Of a stretch of 64,000 nucleotides of DNA, positions 18,303 through 29,113 are shown one piece after another. The stretch covers positions 1,240,001-1,304,000 of the forward strand of contig CAWILH010000002.1 in NCBI GenBank assembly GCA_963836915.1, written 5' to 3'. The stretch is from Cryomorpha sp963836915 (GTDB taxonomy: Bacteria; Bacteroidota; Bacteroidia; Flavobacteriales_D; Cryomorphaceae). The notes below the pieces were generated by a model. The model ran no database searches and was not told the DNA's origin. It saw only the letters and a list, made by a program, of their open reading frames with translations. The position numbers and the translations under genes are program-made. Each line of letters starts with the position of its first letter. Position 1 is the first letter of the stretch.

Positions 18303-20392
18303 ATGTCGGTAAAATCTAAAGAAAGTTCTGAAAAGAGCATGGCCATCGATAAAAGCATCCTTGAAAAAGCATGGTCGCTGATGAGTACCGCCCATGCCAT
18401 GACCCTGCTGTTCGAGCGGGAAAAGGCCGTGACGGCCAAGTATGTTCACGCCACCAGCCGCGGGCACGAAGCCATCCAGTTGGCCTGCGGCATGCAGCTC
18501 AAGCCGCAAGATTATATATATCCCTATTACCGTGACGATTCAATACTGCTGGGCATTGGCTTGGAGCCAAAGGAGCTTATGCTTCAGCTACTGGCCAAAA
18601 AAGCCGACCCCTTCTCAGGGGCCGCACCTACTACTCCCACCCTAGCTTGCGGCGAGACGGGATGCCAAAAATCCCGCATAACTCAAGCGCCACAGGTATG
18701 CAGGCCATACCCAGCGCGGGAGCAGCCCTAGGCATTCAATATTTGGAAAGCCAAGGGCTAGCCAAAAATTCGCTGGAGCCGCCCATCGTTGTATGCTCCA
18801 TAGGCGATGCCGCCATGACTGAAGGGGAAATAAGCGAATCGCTCCAAATGGCCGCGCTAAAGCAACTGCCCTATCTCTACCTTGTTCAAGATAATGAGTG
18901 GGATATTTCGGCCAGTGCCGACGAGATTCGAGCCAATGATGCCGCCCACTACGCGCGCGGCTTCAAGGGTATAGAAGTGCGAACCATAGACGGTACCGAT
19001 TTTGAACTTTGCTGGACTACCATTCAAGAAGTATTCGAGACCATTCGCCGTGAGCGTCGCCCCTTTTTGATCCATGCTACCGTACCGCTTCTCAACCATC
19101 ATACCTCCGGCGTACGAAAAGAGACCTACCGCGATGACTTGGATGAACAGGCCAAGCGAGACCCAATGCCAAAGCTAAAGAACCTGTTGCGGAGCAATGA
19201 TTTCTCAAATGATACCATAGACAGTATTGTCGCAAAGGCAAAAACAAGGGTGGAAGAAGACTATACCGCTGCACTGTCTGAAAGCGACCCCGACCCGGCC
19301 GACCTTTTGACTTTTCACTTTGCGCCAAGCCCTGTGACTGCCGAGAAAGGCACCCGCGCCCCGACCGATGCCGAGACCGCGCTGATGGTAGATTGCGCGC
19401 TTTTTGCTGTTCAGGAAATTCTCGAAGACCATCCCGAGGCCTTGCTCTATGGCCAGGATGTTGGACTGCGCCTGGGTGGGGTGTTTCGCGAAGCTGCTAC
19501 CCTTGCGGGAAAATTTGGCGTAGACCGCGTGTTCAATACGCCTATCATGGAAGCCTTTATAATAGGTAGCACCGTGGGAATGGCGGCCGTAGGTTGCAAG
19601 CCGATCGTAGAAGTTCAATTTGCCGATTATATATGGCCCGGACTTAACCAGCTATTTACCGAGTTGAGCCGCAGCTATTTCCTCTCGGATGGTAAGTGGC
19701 CGGCCAGCGCGGTAATTCGCGTGCCCATAGGTGCTTATGGCAGTGGCGGCCCCTATCATTCATCGAGTGTAGAATCGGTCTTGAGCAATATCCGAGGTAT
19801 AAAAGTGGTCTATCCAAGCACTGGAGCCGATCTGAAAGGGCTTCTCAAGTCTGCTTTTCTCGATCCTAACCCGGTGGTTATTTTAGAGCATAAAGGACTG
19901 TACTGGAGCAAAATAAAGGGAACTGCCAAGGCCAAGTCAAAAGTTCCCTCACGAGATTATGTAATCCCTATCGGAAAAGGACGGATCGTGCAGGAAGCCG
20001 AAGACCAGAAGGTTGAAAACGGCGAGAGCCTTCTCGTAGTTGCCTATGGCATGGGAGTCTACTGGGCCTGCGAAGCCGCCGAAAATTACCCTGGCAGGAT
20101 CGAAATCCTTGATCTTCGCTCCATCTCTCCATGGGATAAGGAGTTGGTTTTTCAATCGGCAGCTAAACACGGTCGTTGCCTCGTGATCACCGAAGAACCT
20201 GTAGGATGCTCTTTTGCAAAAAGCGTGGCAGCCGACATTCAATCAGCCTGCTTTGAAATGCTCGATGCACCCGTGCGCATAATCGGATCGGTAGATGCAC
20301 CCGCCATTCCGCTCAATTCGGTACTCGAAGAAACCATGATACCCAATGCCGCCAAAGTAAGCGATGCCATTGGCAAATTATTGGATTATTGA
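18303..20392 (+). CDS. 2-oxoacid dehydrogenase E1, fused alpha/beta subunits (frameshifted in this sequence)
   Basis: Thiamine-diphosphate decarboxylase component of a branched-chain or related 2-oxoacid dehydrogenase complex, about 696 residues. The alpha half has SRGHEAIQLACG, YPYYRDD and the TPP motif GDAAMTEGE...QDNEW. The beta half starts near residue 360 (ETALMVDCALFAVQEIL), with FNTPIMEAFIIG, EVQFADYIWPGLNQL and a transketolase C-terminal domain. The frame breaks at GGGG 18618-18621: one more G joins PFSG to GRTYYSHPSLRRDGMP, the expected sequence. An upstream ATG at 18303 is used; 18339 is an alternative. Specificity (2-oxoisovalerate versus other) is inferred. Confidence 0.87.
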
Positions 20393-20429
20393 ACTGAACA
20401 ATCAGTTTGATCAAGCGTTCCCTTCAAGG

Positions 20430-20461
20430 CTTGTCACACTTGAGCCTTTATCTTAGTTTTG
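20430..20461 (+). promoter_or_regulatory. Putative Bacteroidota promoter (CTTG-N20-TAGTTTTG)
   Basis: TAGTTTTG at 20454-20461 matches the -7 box and TTG at 20431-20433 sits 20 bases upstream. It lies 21 bases before the ATG of the PaaE-like gene. Confidence 0.5.
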
Positions 20462-20482
20462 CACCCGAATTAATCGATTATA

Positions 20483-21561
20483 ATGCCGCGTTTTCACAAA
20501 CTCAAAGTAAAAGATATTACCAAAGAAACGCCTGATTGTGTTTCACTTACGTTTGAAATTCCCGAAAATCTGAAAGAAAAATTCAGTTATAAGCAGGGGC
20601 AATACCTCACACTCAAGCTGAATATAAAGGGCGAAGAATTGAGAAGATCTTACTCGGTATGTTCTAGCCCTATCGCCGAAGCCGATATGCGCATAGCCAT
20701 CAAGGCGGTAGAAAAGGGAAAGATGAGCACCTATCTCAACAATGGCATTGCCATAGGCGACGAGATGGAAGTGATGGAGCCGATGGGAAATTTTTATACC
20801 GAGATGCCCGCTGGTGAAGTGAAGAACTATGTGGGTTTTGCGGCAGGTAGCGGCATCACCCCTATCATGTCACTTTTAAAAACGGCCTTAGCGACAAATT
20901 CGGAAAATCGATTCACCCTTTTCTATGGCAATAGAAGCACTGCGGATATCATCTTTCGCGATGAGCTGAATCAATTGGTAGAGCAATATGCAGGCCGGCT
21001 GTCGGTGCAGCATATCTTAAGCCGGGAAAAGACCAACGATCCACTCTTTGAAGGGCGTATTTCTCCCGAGAAGGCCGTCGATCTTTTGACGCATTTTGAA
21101 GAGATCAAAACAGCTGATGAATATTTCCTTTGCGGCCCGTACGATATGATCATGGGCTTGAAAGATACCTTGATTGATTTCGGAGCGACCAAAGAAAACA
21201 TTCATTTCGAGTTGTTTACCACCGATGTACCGAAGACTAAGGAGAACGAAGATAAAACCGAAAGCATAGAGAAAGCATCACTCACGAGCAAAGTGACCGT
21301 GGTGCTCGATGGCGAAGAAACCGAGATCAGTGTGGGCCTAATGAGAGTATTCTCGATGCCGTGCTCGATGCTGGCCTTGATGCGCCCTACGCTTGTACGG
21401 GCGGCTCTTGCTGCACCTGTCGCGCCAAGACCATGGAAGGCAAGGCAGAGATGGAAGTAAATTATGCCCTTACCGATGCTGAAGTAGAAGATGGCTATAT
21501 CCTCACCTGCCAATCGCACCCTACCACTCCCACTATGGTGGTAGATTACGATGAACCGTAG
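20483..21561 (+). CDS. PaaE-like ferredoxin:NADP reductase with C-terminal 2Fe-2S domain (frameshifted in this sequence)
   Basis: Flavoprotein of about 359 residues resembling the reductase subunit of phenylacetyl-CoA epoxidase. FAD-binding RRSYSVCSSP (about 54-63), NAD(P)-binding FAAGSGITPIMSLL and YFLCGPYDMI, and a C-terminal plant-type ferredoxin domain with CTGGSCCTC (C-x4-C-x2-C) and the distal LTCQS cysteine. The ferredoxin domain is shifted in frame: at GGGCC 21334-21338 one extra C restores VGPNESILDAVLDAGLDAPYAC. No paaABCD genes are nearby, so the oxygenase or other partner is unknown. Confidence 0.87.
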
Positions 21562-21792
21562 TATCGTTGCGAGCTCAAAGGCCTAGATCTTGGGCGGTCA
21601 AACCACTACTTTTGAAGATGGGATTAAACCGGTTTGCTTCAAGGTCTGACTAAATTTCTCCAAAACACATGGCGTTAAGATTACTGGCGACCATCCCGGT
21701 AGAAAACTTGAACAGGAAGCCGGAGCGCCTTCATTTTTATGCTCAGGATCAGCAGCACTCGGCTCAGGGTGAGAAACCTGCGGATCAATAAA

Positions 21793-23142
21793 ATGCCAAA
21801 TAAGCTACCTTTGGCTGCTATGCAATCCAATTTTCTCTTCAAGCCTGCAGACATTGCACCTTTGGCGGCCTTTCGTATTCTTATGGGTTTGCTCATGGCT
21901 TGTGAAGGTTTTGGAGCTATCATTACGGGTTGGGTGCGAACGAATTACGTTGATCCAGATTTTAGCTTCAATTTTATTGGGTTCGATTTCCTTCAAATTC
22001 TTGTAGGCCCACAAGCCTATGTGGTATACGCCGCACTCGGCTGTTTGGGATTGGCCATAGCCTTCGGCTGGCAGTATCGGGCTGCCATCATCGGCTATAC
22101 CATCCTTTGGGCTGGGGTATATTTCGGCCAGAAGACGAGCTATAATAACCACTATTACTTGCTTCTGCTCATGTGCTTTCTATTCTGCCTCGTACCTGCC
22201 AATAGGTACGCTTCTATGGATTTGCGTTCGGGCAGGGCTGAAAAATCACAGCTCACACCTTATTGGACCATCTGGATTTTCAAATTCCTGCTTCTCATTG
22301 TATACTTTTATGCCGCATTGGCCAAGCTCTACCCCGACTGGCTAGAAGGCAAACCCGTAGGTATTTTCTTGAGTCATAAAGCCGATTATCCAATTCTAGG
22401 ATCAATGGTAGGCGAGCATTGGCTTATCATGCTTATCAGTTACGGCGGCATCGCCTTCGATTTTTTAATCGTGCCAGCGCTTTGGTATAAGCCTACCAGA
22501 AGGGTGGCTTTCGCCATATCCATTGGTTTTCATTTATTCAACTCCATCGTATTTCAAATCGGCATCTTTCCTTATATGATGCTTATCACCACGGTATTAT
22601 TCTTTGAGCCCGTTTATATCCGAAAACTTTTTTTTAGAAATTCCACTGATCCTTCTGAATCAAACATGTCGAGCAGCATGGCACGGCGCTCGATTCTTTG
22701 GGTGCTTGTGCCATTTTTTGCGCTGATGGTCATCTTGCCATTGCGCCCTTATTTCTATCCAGGTTCATCGCATTTTACCGAAGAAGGTCACCGCCTGAGT
22801 TGGCATATGATGCTTCGATCAAAGCAGGGTACCGTTTATTATCGGGTAGTGCTTCCGCAAAAAAACAAAGAGATATTCGTATTTCCCGAAAGGGAACTGC
22901 CCCAAAAGATGAGCCGGTCGATGGCCGGAAGACCCGATATGATCTGGCAATATGCACAACGCCTTAAAGCTAGGTACGACGCTGAAGGAGAAGCAGACAC
23001 AGAGATTTATGCCGTATCGCGAGCCAGCCTGAACGGCCGGAAGATGGTGCCACTTATTGATCCTGCCGTTGATTTGGCCATGGCCGAATGGTCGCATTTA
23101 AGCCATAATGAATGGGTACTTACCCTTACGGAAAAGCAGTAA
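21793..23142 (+). CDS. HTTM domain (vitamin K-dependent gamma-carboxylase-like) membrane protein
   Basis: About 449 residues with several transmembrane helices in the first 310 and a soluble C-terminal part. The AFRILMGLLMACE and KTSYNNHYYLLLLM segments match the HTTM/gamma-glutamyl carboxylase-like family of Bacteroidota. Activity in bacteria is mostly uncharacterised. The open frame begins at 21739; the ATG at 21793 is chosen because it removes a basic stretch not expected before the first helix, and 21820 is also possible. Confidence 0.8.
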   Translation: MPNKLPLAAMQSNFLFKPADIAPLAAFRILMGLLMACEGFGAIITGWVRTNYVDPDFSFNFIGFDFLQILVGPQAYVVYAALGCLGLAIAFGWQYRAAIIGYTILWAGVYFGQKTSYNNHYYLLLLMCFLFCLVPANRYASMDLRSGRAEKSQLTPYWTIWIFKFLLLIVYFYAALAKLYPDWLEGKPVGIFLSHKADYPILGSMVGEHWLIMLISYGGIAFDFLIVPALWYKPTRRVAFAISIGFHLFNSIVFQIGIFPYMMLITTVLFFEPVYIRKLFFRNSTDPSESNMSSSMARRSILWVLVPFFALMVILPLRPYFYPGSSHFTEEGHRLSWHMMLRSKQGTVYYRVVLPQKNKEIFVFPERELPQKMSRSMAGRPDMIWQYAQRLKARYDAEGEADTEIYAVSRASLNGRKMVPLIDPAVDLAMAEWSHLSHNEWVLTLTEKQ

Positions 23143-23261
23143 GCCTAGGCAAGAAGCAGTAAAATGTGTAGTGGCCTTTTCGATACGTTAAGAAATCTTT
23201 AGCATTTCTGGAAAGTCGCTGGCATTGAAATCTACCTTCTTACCTTCGGGCAAATTTTAAA

Positions 23262-24596
23262 ATGAAGAATCGTTCCCTTTTCGTCTGTGCATGTCTCTTC
23301 TGCTTGGGACTTCAAAGTCAAAGCTTGATCGAATCTGGCCCCATGAATGGCTATGCCGAGATGCGTGAAGTGATGGTGTGGGTGCAAATGAAAGAAGCCT
23401 GTATCGTAGAACTCGTCTATTGGCCGCTCGGCGAGCCTACAAAAGATTTCCGCTCCCTGCCAGTAGCGGCAGATCCTACCATGGCGCTCGCCGTGCACCT
23501 GCTTGCCGACAGTGTGCAGCCAGGGATTGAATACGGCTATGCGATCTATGCCAATGGTCAAATGCAAAGTGGCGAGCGCGAGCTCCATTTTAAAACCCCC
23601 GACCTCTGGCGCTGGCGTACCGACCCGCCGGCATTCTCTATAGCCTTGGGCAGCTGCTCATACATCAACGAAGCTCGCTATGACCGGCCTGGCAGTACTT
23701 ATGGAAGCGACTATTCCATTTATGAACGAATAGCCGATCAATCTCCCGACATCATGCTTTGGCTGGGTGACAATACCTATCTGCGGGAGGCAGACTGGTT
23801 CACCCGAACCGGAATTTTAGAAAGACATAGCCATACCCGAAAAACCACAGAGATGCAGCGGCTCCTTACCACCGGAAGCCACTACGCTATCTGGGACGAT
23901 CATGACTACGGCCCAAATGATGCCAACCGCACCTTCCCCCACAAAGATCTTACCCTCGAAGCTTTTAAATTATTCTGGGCCAATAATGGATATGGAGTCA
24001 GCAATTCAGGCGGCATTACGAGCGCATTTCAATATCAGGATATACACTTCTACCTGCTTGACAATCGCTGGAACAGAACAGATGCAAACCTTGCCACCAC
24101 CGAAGAGCAGGTACTTGGTGAAGCGCAAATAGATTGGCTTATCGAAAGCTTGGCCTATAGCCGGGCACCTTTTAAATTCGTGGCCGTGGGTGGGCAGGTC
24201 TTAAATGACGCTAAAGTTTATGAGACTTATGCCAATTATGAAACTGAGCGCCAGAGACTGCTCGACCGTATAGCTGCTGAGAAAATAGAAGGGGTCATCT
24301 TCTTGACTGGCGATAGGCACCATACCGAATTGAGCAAGGTAGTTCATAAGGGTACGACCATCTACGATCTCACGGTATCACCCCTTACTGCCGGGACGCA
24401 TAAGCCTGGAGACGAAGTAAATAATAACCGGGTAGAAGGTACGCTGGTGCATGATCACAACTTTGCGCTGCTCGATGTGAGCGGCGCTTTTAATGAGCGG
24501 AAATTGAGCATCAAGGTGATAGGCGTGGATGGTGAAGTAATTTGGCAGCAAGAGATAGACCACTCAGAATGGACTAAAAAGGAGCATCAAGAATAA
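23262..24596 (+). CDS. Alkaline phosphatase D family (PhoD-like) exported phosphoesterase
   Basis: A 444-residue protein with a signal peptide (ending LQSQS). It has a short N-terminal beta domain (residues ~25-115) and a calcineurin-like phosphoesterase domain with GSCSY, MLWLGDNTYLREAD, WDDHDYGPNDAN, VAVGGQVLND and LTGDRHHTEL, the PhoD metal and phosphate ligands. Likely a periplasmic or secreted phosphodiesterase/phosphomonoesterase used in phosphate acquisition. Convergent with the epimerase gene, 6 bases between stops. Confidence 0.87.
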   Translation: MKNRSLFVCACLFCLGLQSQSLIESGPMNGYAEMREVMVWVQMKEACIVELVYWPLGEPTKDFRSLPVAADPTMALAVHLLADSVQPGIEYGYAIYANGQMQSGERELHFKTPDLWRWRTDPPAFSIALGSCSYINEARYDRPGSTYGSDYSIYERIADQSPDIMLWLGDNTYLREADWFTRTGILERHSHTRKTTEMQRLLTTGSHYAIWDDHDYGPNDANRTFPHKDLTLEAFKLFWANNGYGVSNSGGITSAFQYQDIHFYLLDNRWNRTDANLATTEEQVLGEAQIDWLIESLAYSRAPFKFVAVGGQVLNDAKVYETYANYETERQRLLDRIAAEKIEGVIFLTGDRHHTELSKVVHKGTTIYDLTVSPLTAGTHKPGDEVNNNRVEGTLVHDHNFALLDVSGAFNERKLSIKVIGVDGEVIWQQEIDHSEWTKKEHQE

Positions 24597-24602
24597 GTTT
24601 GC

Positions 24603-25655
24603 CTAAATCCGCAGTCTTGCCCCGCTCCCGATACCCTCAGGAAGTTTGACCAATCCATGTTCATAATGGATTCCTTGCAAAGGGTCATTTTTGATCAGGA
24701 AAGGCGCATCAAGGTCGACCCAATCGGCCAGAGGAGCGAGATGCGCTGCGGCGGTGGCTCCGCAAGATGATTCTGCCATGGCGCCCAGCACTACCTTAAG
24801 TTTCAATGAGCGGCATTGATTGATCATTGCATAAGCCTCGGCAAGGCCAGTGCTCTTCATCAACTTTATGTTCACGCCATCAAAGGCTTGCGAGATGCCC
24901 GCTAAATCAGTCCGTCGCTTTACCGCTTCATCCGCTATAAAGGGAATTTCAAATCGTGCTTTGAGCCATTCCATATCGTCGAGCTGCTCTACCGGCAGTG
25001 GCTGCTCGATAAACAGCACCCCTTTTTCTGAAAGGAAGGTACAGATGGAAGCAGCTTGCTCTCTGTTTTTCCAGCCTTGGTTCACATCTACGCAAAAGGG
25101 TTTGTCGCTCAAGGCCAAATAATTTTGCACCAGCGCTTTATCATCGTCCGAACCGAGCTTCAGCTTGATAATCCGGAATGGCGCCGCTTCGGTAAGCTTC
25201 TCCCGGAGTTCACCTTCTTGAGAGATCCCAATCGTGTAGGTACTCAAAACAGGCGCGGCAGAAACCTGATAAAATTGAGAAATTGAAAGGCCATACTTCT
25301 GACAGTGAATATCATGCAAGGCTATATCAAGAGATGCTTTAGCAGCATTATTTCCGATGGTGACCTGATCAGCTTCCGCAATGGCTTCCAATATCGGAAG
25401 GTGCAAAATCCTTTGCCAATCCAACTTTTGATAAAAAGCTAGAACATCCGCTACGGTTTCGCCCAAATATGGCGGCAGGGCAGCTTCTCCAAAGCCGCTT
25501 TCTTCGGCCGATTTGATGCACAGCAATACCGTCTCCGTGCAGTCTCTGCTTCCCACTGCCAGCCGAAATGGAAATTTAAATAGAAGAGTGTACGGGAGCG
25601 CCGTGACTTCGTACGCTTCTGATTTGAAAATGATTTTGGCTTGCTTCCAATCCAT
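24603..25655 (-). CDS. Dipeptide epimerase (enolase superfamily, L-Ala-D/L-Glu epimerase type)
   Basis: A 350-residue muconate-lactonizing subgroup enzyme. Catalytic residues are visible: KLKLG (K-x-K acid/base), metal ligands in DVNQGW, EQPLP and ADEA, second acid/base Lys in NIKLMKSTG. The C-terminal DLDAPFLI loop is typical of dipeptide epimerases, which recycle murein peptides. o-Succinylbenzoate synthase is the alternative, but the DxD loop favours the epimerase. Confidence 0.82.
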   Translation of the reverse strand: MDWKQAKIIFKSEAYEVTALPYTLLFKFPFRLAVGSRDCTETVLLCIKSAEESGFGEAALPPYLGETVADVLAFYQKLDWQRILHLPILEAIAEADQVTIGNNAAKASLDIALHDIHCQKYGLSISQFYQVSAAPVLSTYTIGISQEGELREKLTEAAPFRIIKLKLGSDDDKALVQNYLALSDKPFCVDVNQGWKNREQAASICTFLSEKGVLFIEQPLPVEQLDDMEWLKARFEIPFIADEAVKRRTDLAGISQAFDGVNIKLMKSTGLAEAYAMINQCRSLKLKVVLGAMAESSCGATAAAHLAPLADWVDLDAPFLIKNDPLQGIHYEHGLVKLPEGIGSGARLRI

Positions 25656-25741
25656 TCCTCTTTTTTACTGGGATTATTTACCGTTTCCGACTTTGGACTG
25701 GTTGTAAGGATTGGCATAGCCAAAAAACCTAATTATCTCAA

Positions 25742-26443
25742 CTATCGCTTCTGAAACTCCCATCGCTCTCCATTTTTCCAAGCATTCCGATCATTTCCGT
25801 AATTTGGATAAGCCTTGGCTTCCTTGAGTATTTTGGCAAGGTGCAAAAGATTATACGTCATGAAAGTGGTATTTTTATTGGTAAAATCGTTGTCGCCGGA
25901 CTGCGTGCCTTCATCGGCATAACTTGGCCCTGGCCATATCTCACCGAGCCAGCCGCAATCGGCTTGTGGCGGTATGGTGTATCCAATATGCTGCAAGCCA
26001 TAGAGCAAACCCATGGAGACGTGTTTTACGCCATCTTCATTTCCAGTGATCACGCAGCCCCCTACCCGCCCATAATAGTTTGACTGCCCTTTTTCATTTA
26101 TGTCAGCGCTATTTGAGTAGAGCCGCTCTATGAGTTGGGTAGCGATAGAACTTCGCTCACCGAGCCAGATGGGGCTACCGATCACGAGAATATCAGCTTT
26201 CAAGATCTGTTTATAAAGATCGGGCCATTCATCCGTTTCCCAACCATGCTCGGTCATATCGGGCTTGATGCCAATAGCGACATCATGATCGATAAATCGG
26301 AATGAATCTACCGCAACCCCTTCCCTTCTCATGATCCCGATCGAAAGATCCATGAGCGCTTGGGTATGGCTTTTGTCTGGCGATTTTTTGAGCGTACAAT
26401 TAATAAAAAGCGCTGAAAGTCCTGAAAAATCTAGATTTGACAT
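25742..26443 (-). CDS. Flavodoxin-fold NAD(P)H-dependent oxidoreductase
   Basis: About 233 residues of NADPH-dependent FMN reductase / flavodoxin-like fold. It shows LFINCTLKKSPDKSHTQALM (phosphate loop region), ILVIGSPIWLGERSSIATQLIERLYS (FMN-binding), and GGCVITGNEDGVKHV. The ATG at 26443 (MSNLDFSG) is preferred over 26467. Substrate unknown. Confidence 0.82.
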   Translation of the reverse strand: MSNLDFSGLSALFINCTLKKSPDKSHTQALMDLSIGIMRREGVAVDSFRFIDHDVAIGIKPDMTEHGWETDEWPDLYKQILKADILVIGSPIWLGERSSIATQLIERLYSNSADINEKGQSNYYGRVGGCVITGNEDGVKHVSMGLLYGLQHIGYTIPPQADCGWLGEIWPGPSYADEGTQSGDNDFTNKNTTFMTYNLLHLAKILKEAKAYPNYGNDRNAWKNGERWEFQKR

Positions 26444-26586
26444 TAGAATTGCATTAGCATTCCGCAAGATAGGTCTTTATGGGAAGTTGGACGTTATGTG
26501 ACAGACACCCACTCGCTTTCGCGAAAGCCCTACTGATACAAGAAACTTCTTATGATAAAGGATTGATCAAAAATTTGATTCTGAAA

Positions 26587-29082
26587 TTACTCTACCACAA
26601 TTTCAACACGTCGCGAATCTCCATCAAACTTTTCGCTGGAGCCTTCTGCGCCCAATCCGGTGATAGAGATTTTACTTTCGGCCACACCGCGCTCCACCAA
26701 CTGCGATTTCACATATTCTGCGCGTTTCTTTGATAAGTTCAGATTATAAGCGGCATTCCCACTGCTATCCGTATGGCCTACCAATCTGGCACTGCGCTCT
26801 GGCTGGGCTTTTAGATCGGCAGCTACCAGATCCAGCTTATCTACCTGCTCTTGACTTAATGTGGATTGGTTCAGTCCAAAATTACAATTTACCGGATAGC
26901 TGGCTTTTAAGGCCGCAGGAGCTGGAGATGGTTTAGGGTCTTCGACTGGCTTGGCTTCCAGCTCCACAGCTGCCGTATCTGGCAGGGTGGTCGGCGTAAG
27001 CCCCCGGTCATCTTGGAGCAAAGAATCTACTACCGCGATTTGGGTTTTTGCAGAGGAGTCGGGTGAAAGCGTATCTGCGCTTAGTGAGTCTAAAGCCATT
27101 TTTGGTTCGTCGATCTCCGTGGTTTGTGCACTGTCATTACTATTGTTCACATTGGCGTTGCGGTATATGAACCCCGTTGGCTTCGTGGCTTCCGCCAATG
27201 TATCAGATGGGGTCTCCGATGCAGTAAGCCGTGCTATTTCCTGCTGGAGGCTATCTACCAAAAGGCTGTCTTCATTTTGAACATAGATCGTATCAGTAGT
27301 ATTCGAGCCGCCGCCAGCAGCTACCGCACCTATAGCTGCGCCACCCGCCAAGGCACCAACATTACCATTCCGACGTGATTTACGTTCTTCTTTTGCCAGA
27401 TCGTTGGTAGCATCGATAGATTTATCAAGAAGTTGATTTTGACGCCTCATCAATTCATTCTGTCTTTCCAATTCACTTTGAATAGCTTCATTATTTGAAT
27501 TGGCAGATTCTACCTTTTCGTTATTCACCTGACCATCATTTTCGCTATTGCGGTCCCGCTCATTTTGCAAATCCGATTTTTCTGAATCATCAGGTGATTT
27601 TTGCCCGTTATTATTCCCGTTGTCGGAAGGTTCATTTTTGTCTTTGTTTGCAACCACGGTGGTGGCTTTGACGATACTCGAATCCTGCTTTGAAGAAGTG
27701 GTGCTCTGAACGCTCCGTTCAACGTTGGCAATAGAGTCGGTCTTGGCGTCTTTTCTCGGCATATTTTGAGTGCTATTGCTCGAAGTAGGATCATCTCTTG
27801 AAGAACCACTTTCTTTAATGGGGTTTCTCACAACGGATGTGGAATCCTTTTCGGTCACTGATGCATTTCTAGACGCTGTAGATTTTGCACTTGATGAGTC
27901 TTGTGATGCAGGTTTTTCACTTTTTGAATTTTCTGTGTCCGTATTTGTAGAATCGGGTTGCTCTTCTGTATTTCTAGTTACTGAAGATACACTGATCCGA
28001 TTGGTATCATCAGCGTTTTTTTTGGCGTCACTGCTTTTCGTAGAGCTGGTATCGCTGCTTGATGGCTTTGATTCTAAAGCAGGACTTACATCTATGCTAT
28101 CTGCATCGGTGCTTTGATCTTTTACGTCGCGGGTGGTTTGCTTTATTTTTTGTTCTATCAATGGTTCCGTAGACAAGGTATCGGCTTCCACCTTTTCGAT
28201 TTTTTCGATCTTCTGCTTCACTGCGATAGAGTCCCGTGACTGTTTGCGCAAGTCACGGCGCTGATATAGACTGTCGAAATGCATGAAAATCTGCAAGGAA
28301 TCGGCACGGGATATCTTCATGGCGGCGGGTGCCTTCGATGTGGGCTTTTCAGGACTCCTTATTGTATCGAGCTTTGGCTCAACCACTGGTGTATCAAGTG
28401 TCTTTACCTGAAGGGTGTCCATTTTGGTCATATCTGTCCGGCTATCGCCGGGAAGCACATCTGGAAGGGCCAAAAAGATAGGTGCTTTAAAATCGCTTTT
28501 TCGCTGGCCAAAATGGTAGTTCAAACCGAATTTAAAATTATTGTATTGGTTGTACCTGTCGGGAGAAAAATCATCAATAAACCCTCTGGGCAAGAGCATT
28601 TCGAAAGAGAACTCAGCTGAAAAACGCTCGCTGAGTCGAAACTTAATCCCATTTTCAAGGCCTACCAGCGCTAGGTAATCGTCGCTGGTATCGTCCATAG
28701 CCATCGGCCCCTTATTCTCATTAAAACCAAGCTCTACCTTATGAAAGAAAGAAATGAAGGATCGCTTAGAAAAGAGAAATCCATTATCCCAGTAAAAGCC
28801 AAAATTTACAGACCCATAATTGATGTCAAAACGCTCATCAGAAACCAGATAGCTCATCGCCCCGGCGCGGAAACCCAAGGTAAAGGCTGACCCTAAGCGC
28901 TTATCGATCTGTACTCCATAAGTATATGAATCGGCATCCGATGGAAATTCCAGATTTTCGGAAAAGCTGCTCGCGCCGGCAAATGGGGTAAGCTGCCAAT
29001 TATAAAGATCGCGCTGCGCAAAAACACCCGCCGAGCAAAAGATAAAAAGGAAGAGAAAAGCAGTATAGATGGTTCTTTTCAA
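26587..29082 (-). CDS. OmpA-family outer membrane protein with long disordered linker
   Basis: About 831 residues. A TTG at 29082 gives a standard signal peptide ending GVFAQ; the open frame starts at 29145 inside the upstream gene. Residues ~25-210 look like an outer-membrane beta-barrel or beta-rich domain. A very long Ser/Thr/Asp/Lys-rich disordered region follows (about 210-530), then a coiled coil (NELMRRQNQLLDKSIDATNDLAKEE split around residue ~545) and a Gly/Ala stretch. The C-terminal OmpA peptidoglycan-binding domain ends the protein (NFGLNQSTLS, LVGHTDSSGNAAYNLNLSKKRA). It follows the 29114 gene closely and may be co-expressed. Confidence 0.83.
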   Translation of the reverse strand: MKRTIYTAFLFLFIFCSAGVFAQRDLYNWQLTPFAGASSFSENLEFPSDADSYTYGVQIDKRLGSAFTLGFRAGAMSYLVSDERFDINYGSVNFGFYWDNGFLFSKRSFISFFHKVELGFNENKGPMAMDDTSDDYLALVGLENGIKFRLSERFSAEFSFEMLLPRGFIDDFSPDRYNQYNNFKFGLNYHFGQRKSDFKAPIFLALPDVLPGDSRTDMTKMDTLQVKTLDTPVVEPKLDTIRSPEKPTSKAPAAMKISRADSLQIFMHFDSLYQRRDLRKQSRDSIAVKQKIEKIEKVEADTLSTEPLIEQKIKQTTRDVKDQSTDADSIDVSPALESKPSSSDTSSTKSSDAKKNADDTNRISVSSVTRNTEEQPDSTNTDTENSKSEKPASQDSSSAKSTASRNASVTEKDSTSVVRNPIKESGSSRDDPTSSNSTQNMPRKDAKTDSIANVERSVQSTTSSKQDSSIVKATTVVANKDKNEPSDNGNNNGQKSPDDSEKSDLQNERDRNSENDGQVNNEKVESANSNNEAIQSELERQNELMRRQNQLLDKSIDATNDLAKEERKSRRNGNVGALAGGAAIGAVAAGGGSNTTDTIYVQNEDSLLVDSLQQEIARLTASETPSDTLAEATKPTGFIYRNANVNNSNDSAQTTEIDEPKMALDSLSADTLSPDSSAKTQIAVVDSLLQDDRGLTPTTLPDTAAVELEAKPVEDPKPSPAPAALKASYPVNCNFGLNQSTLSQEQVDKLDLVAADLKAQPERSARLVGHTDSSGNAAYNLNLSKKRAEYVKSQLVERGVAESKISITGLGAEGSSEKFDGDSRRVEIVVE

Positions 29083-29113
29083 AATGAAAGGTTTTATCAG
29101 ATTTATAAAGCTA

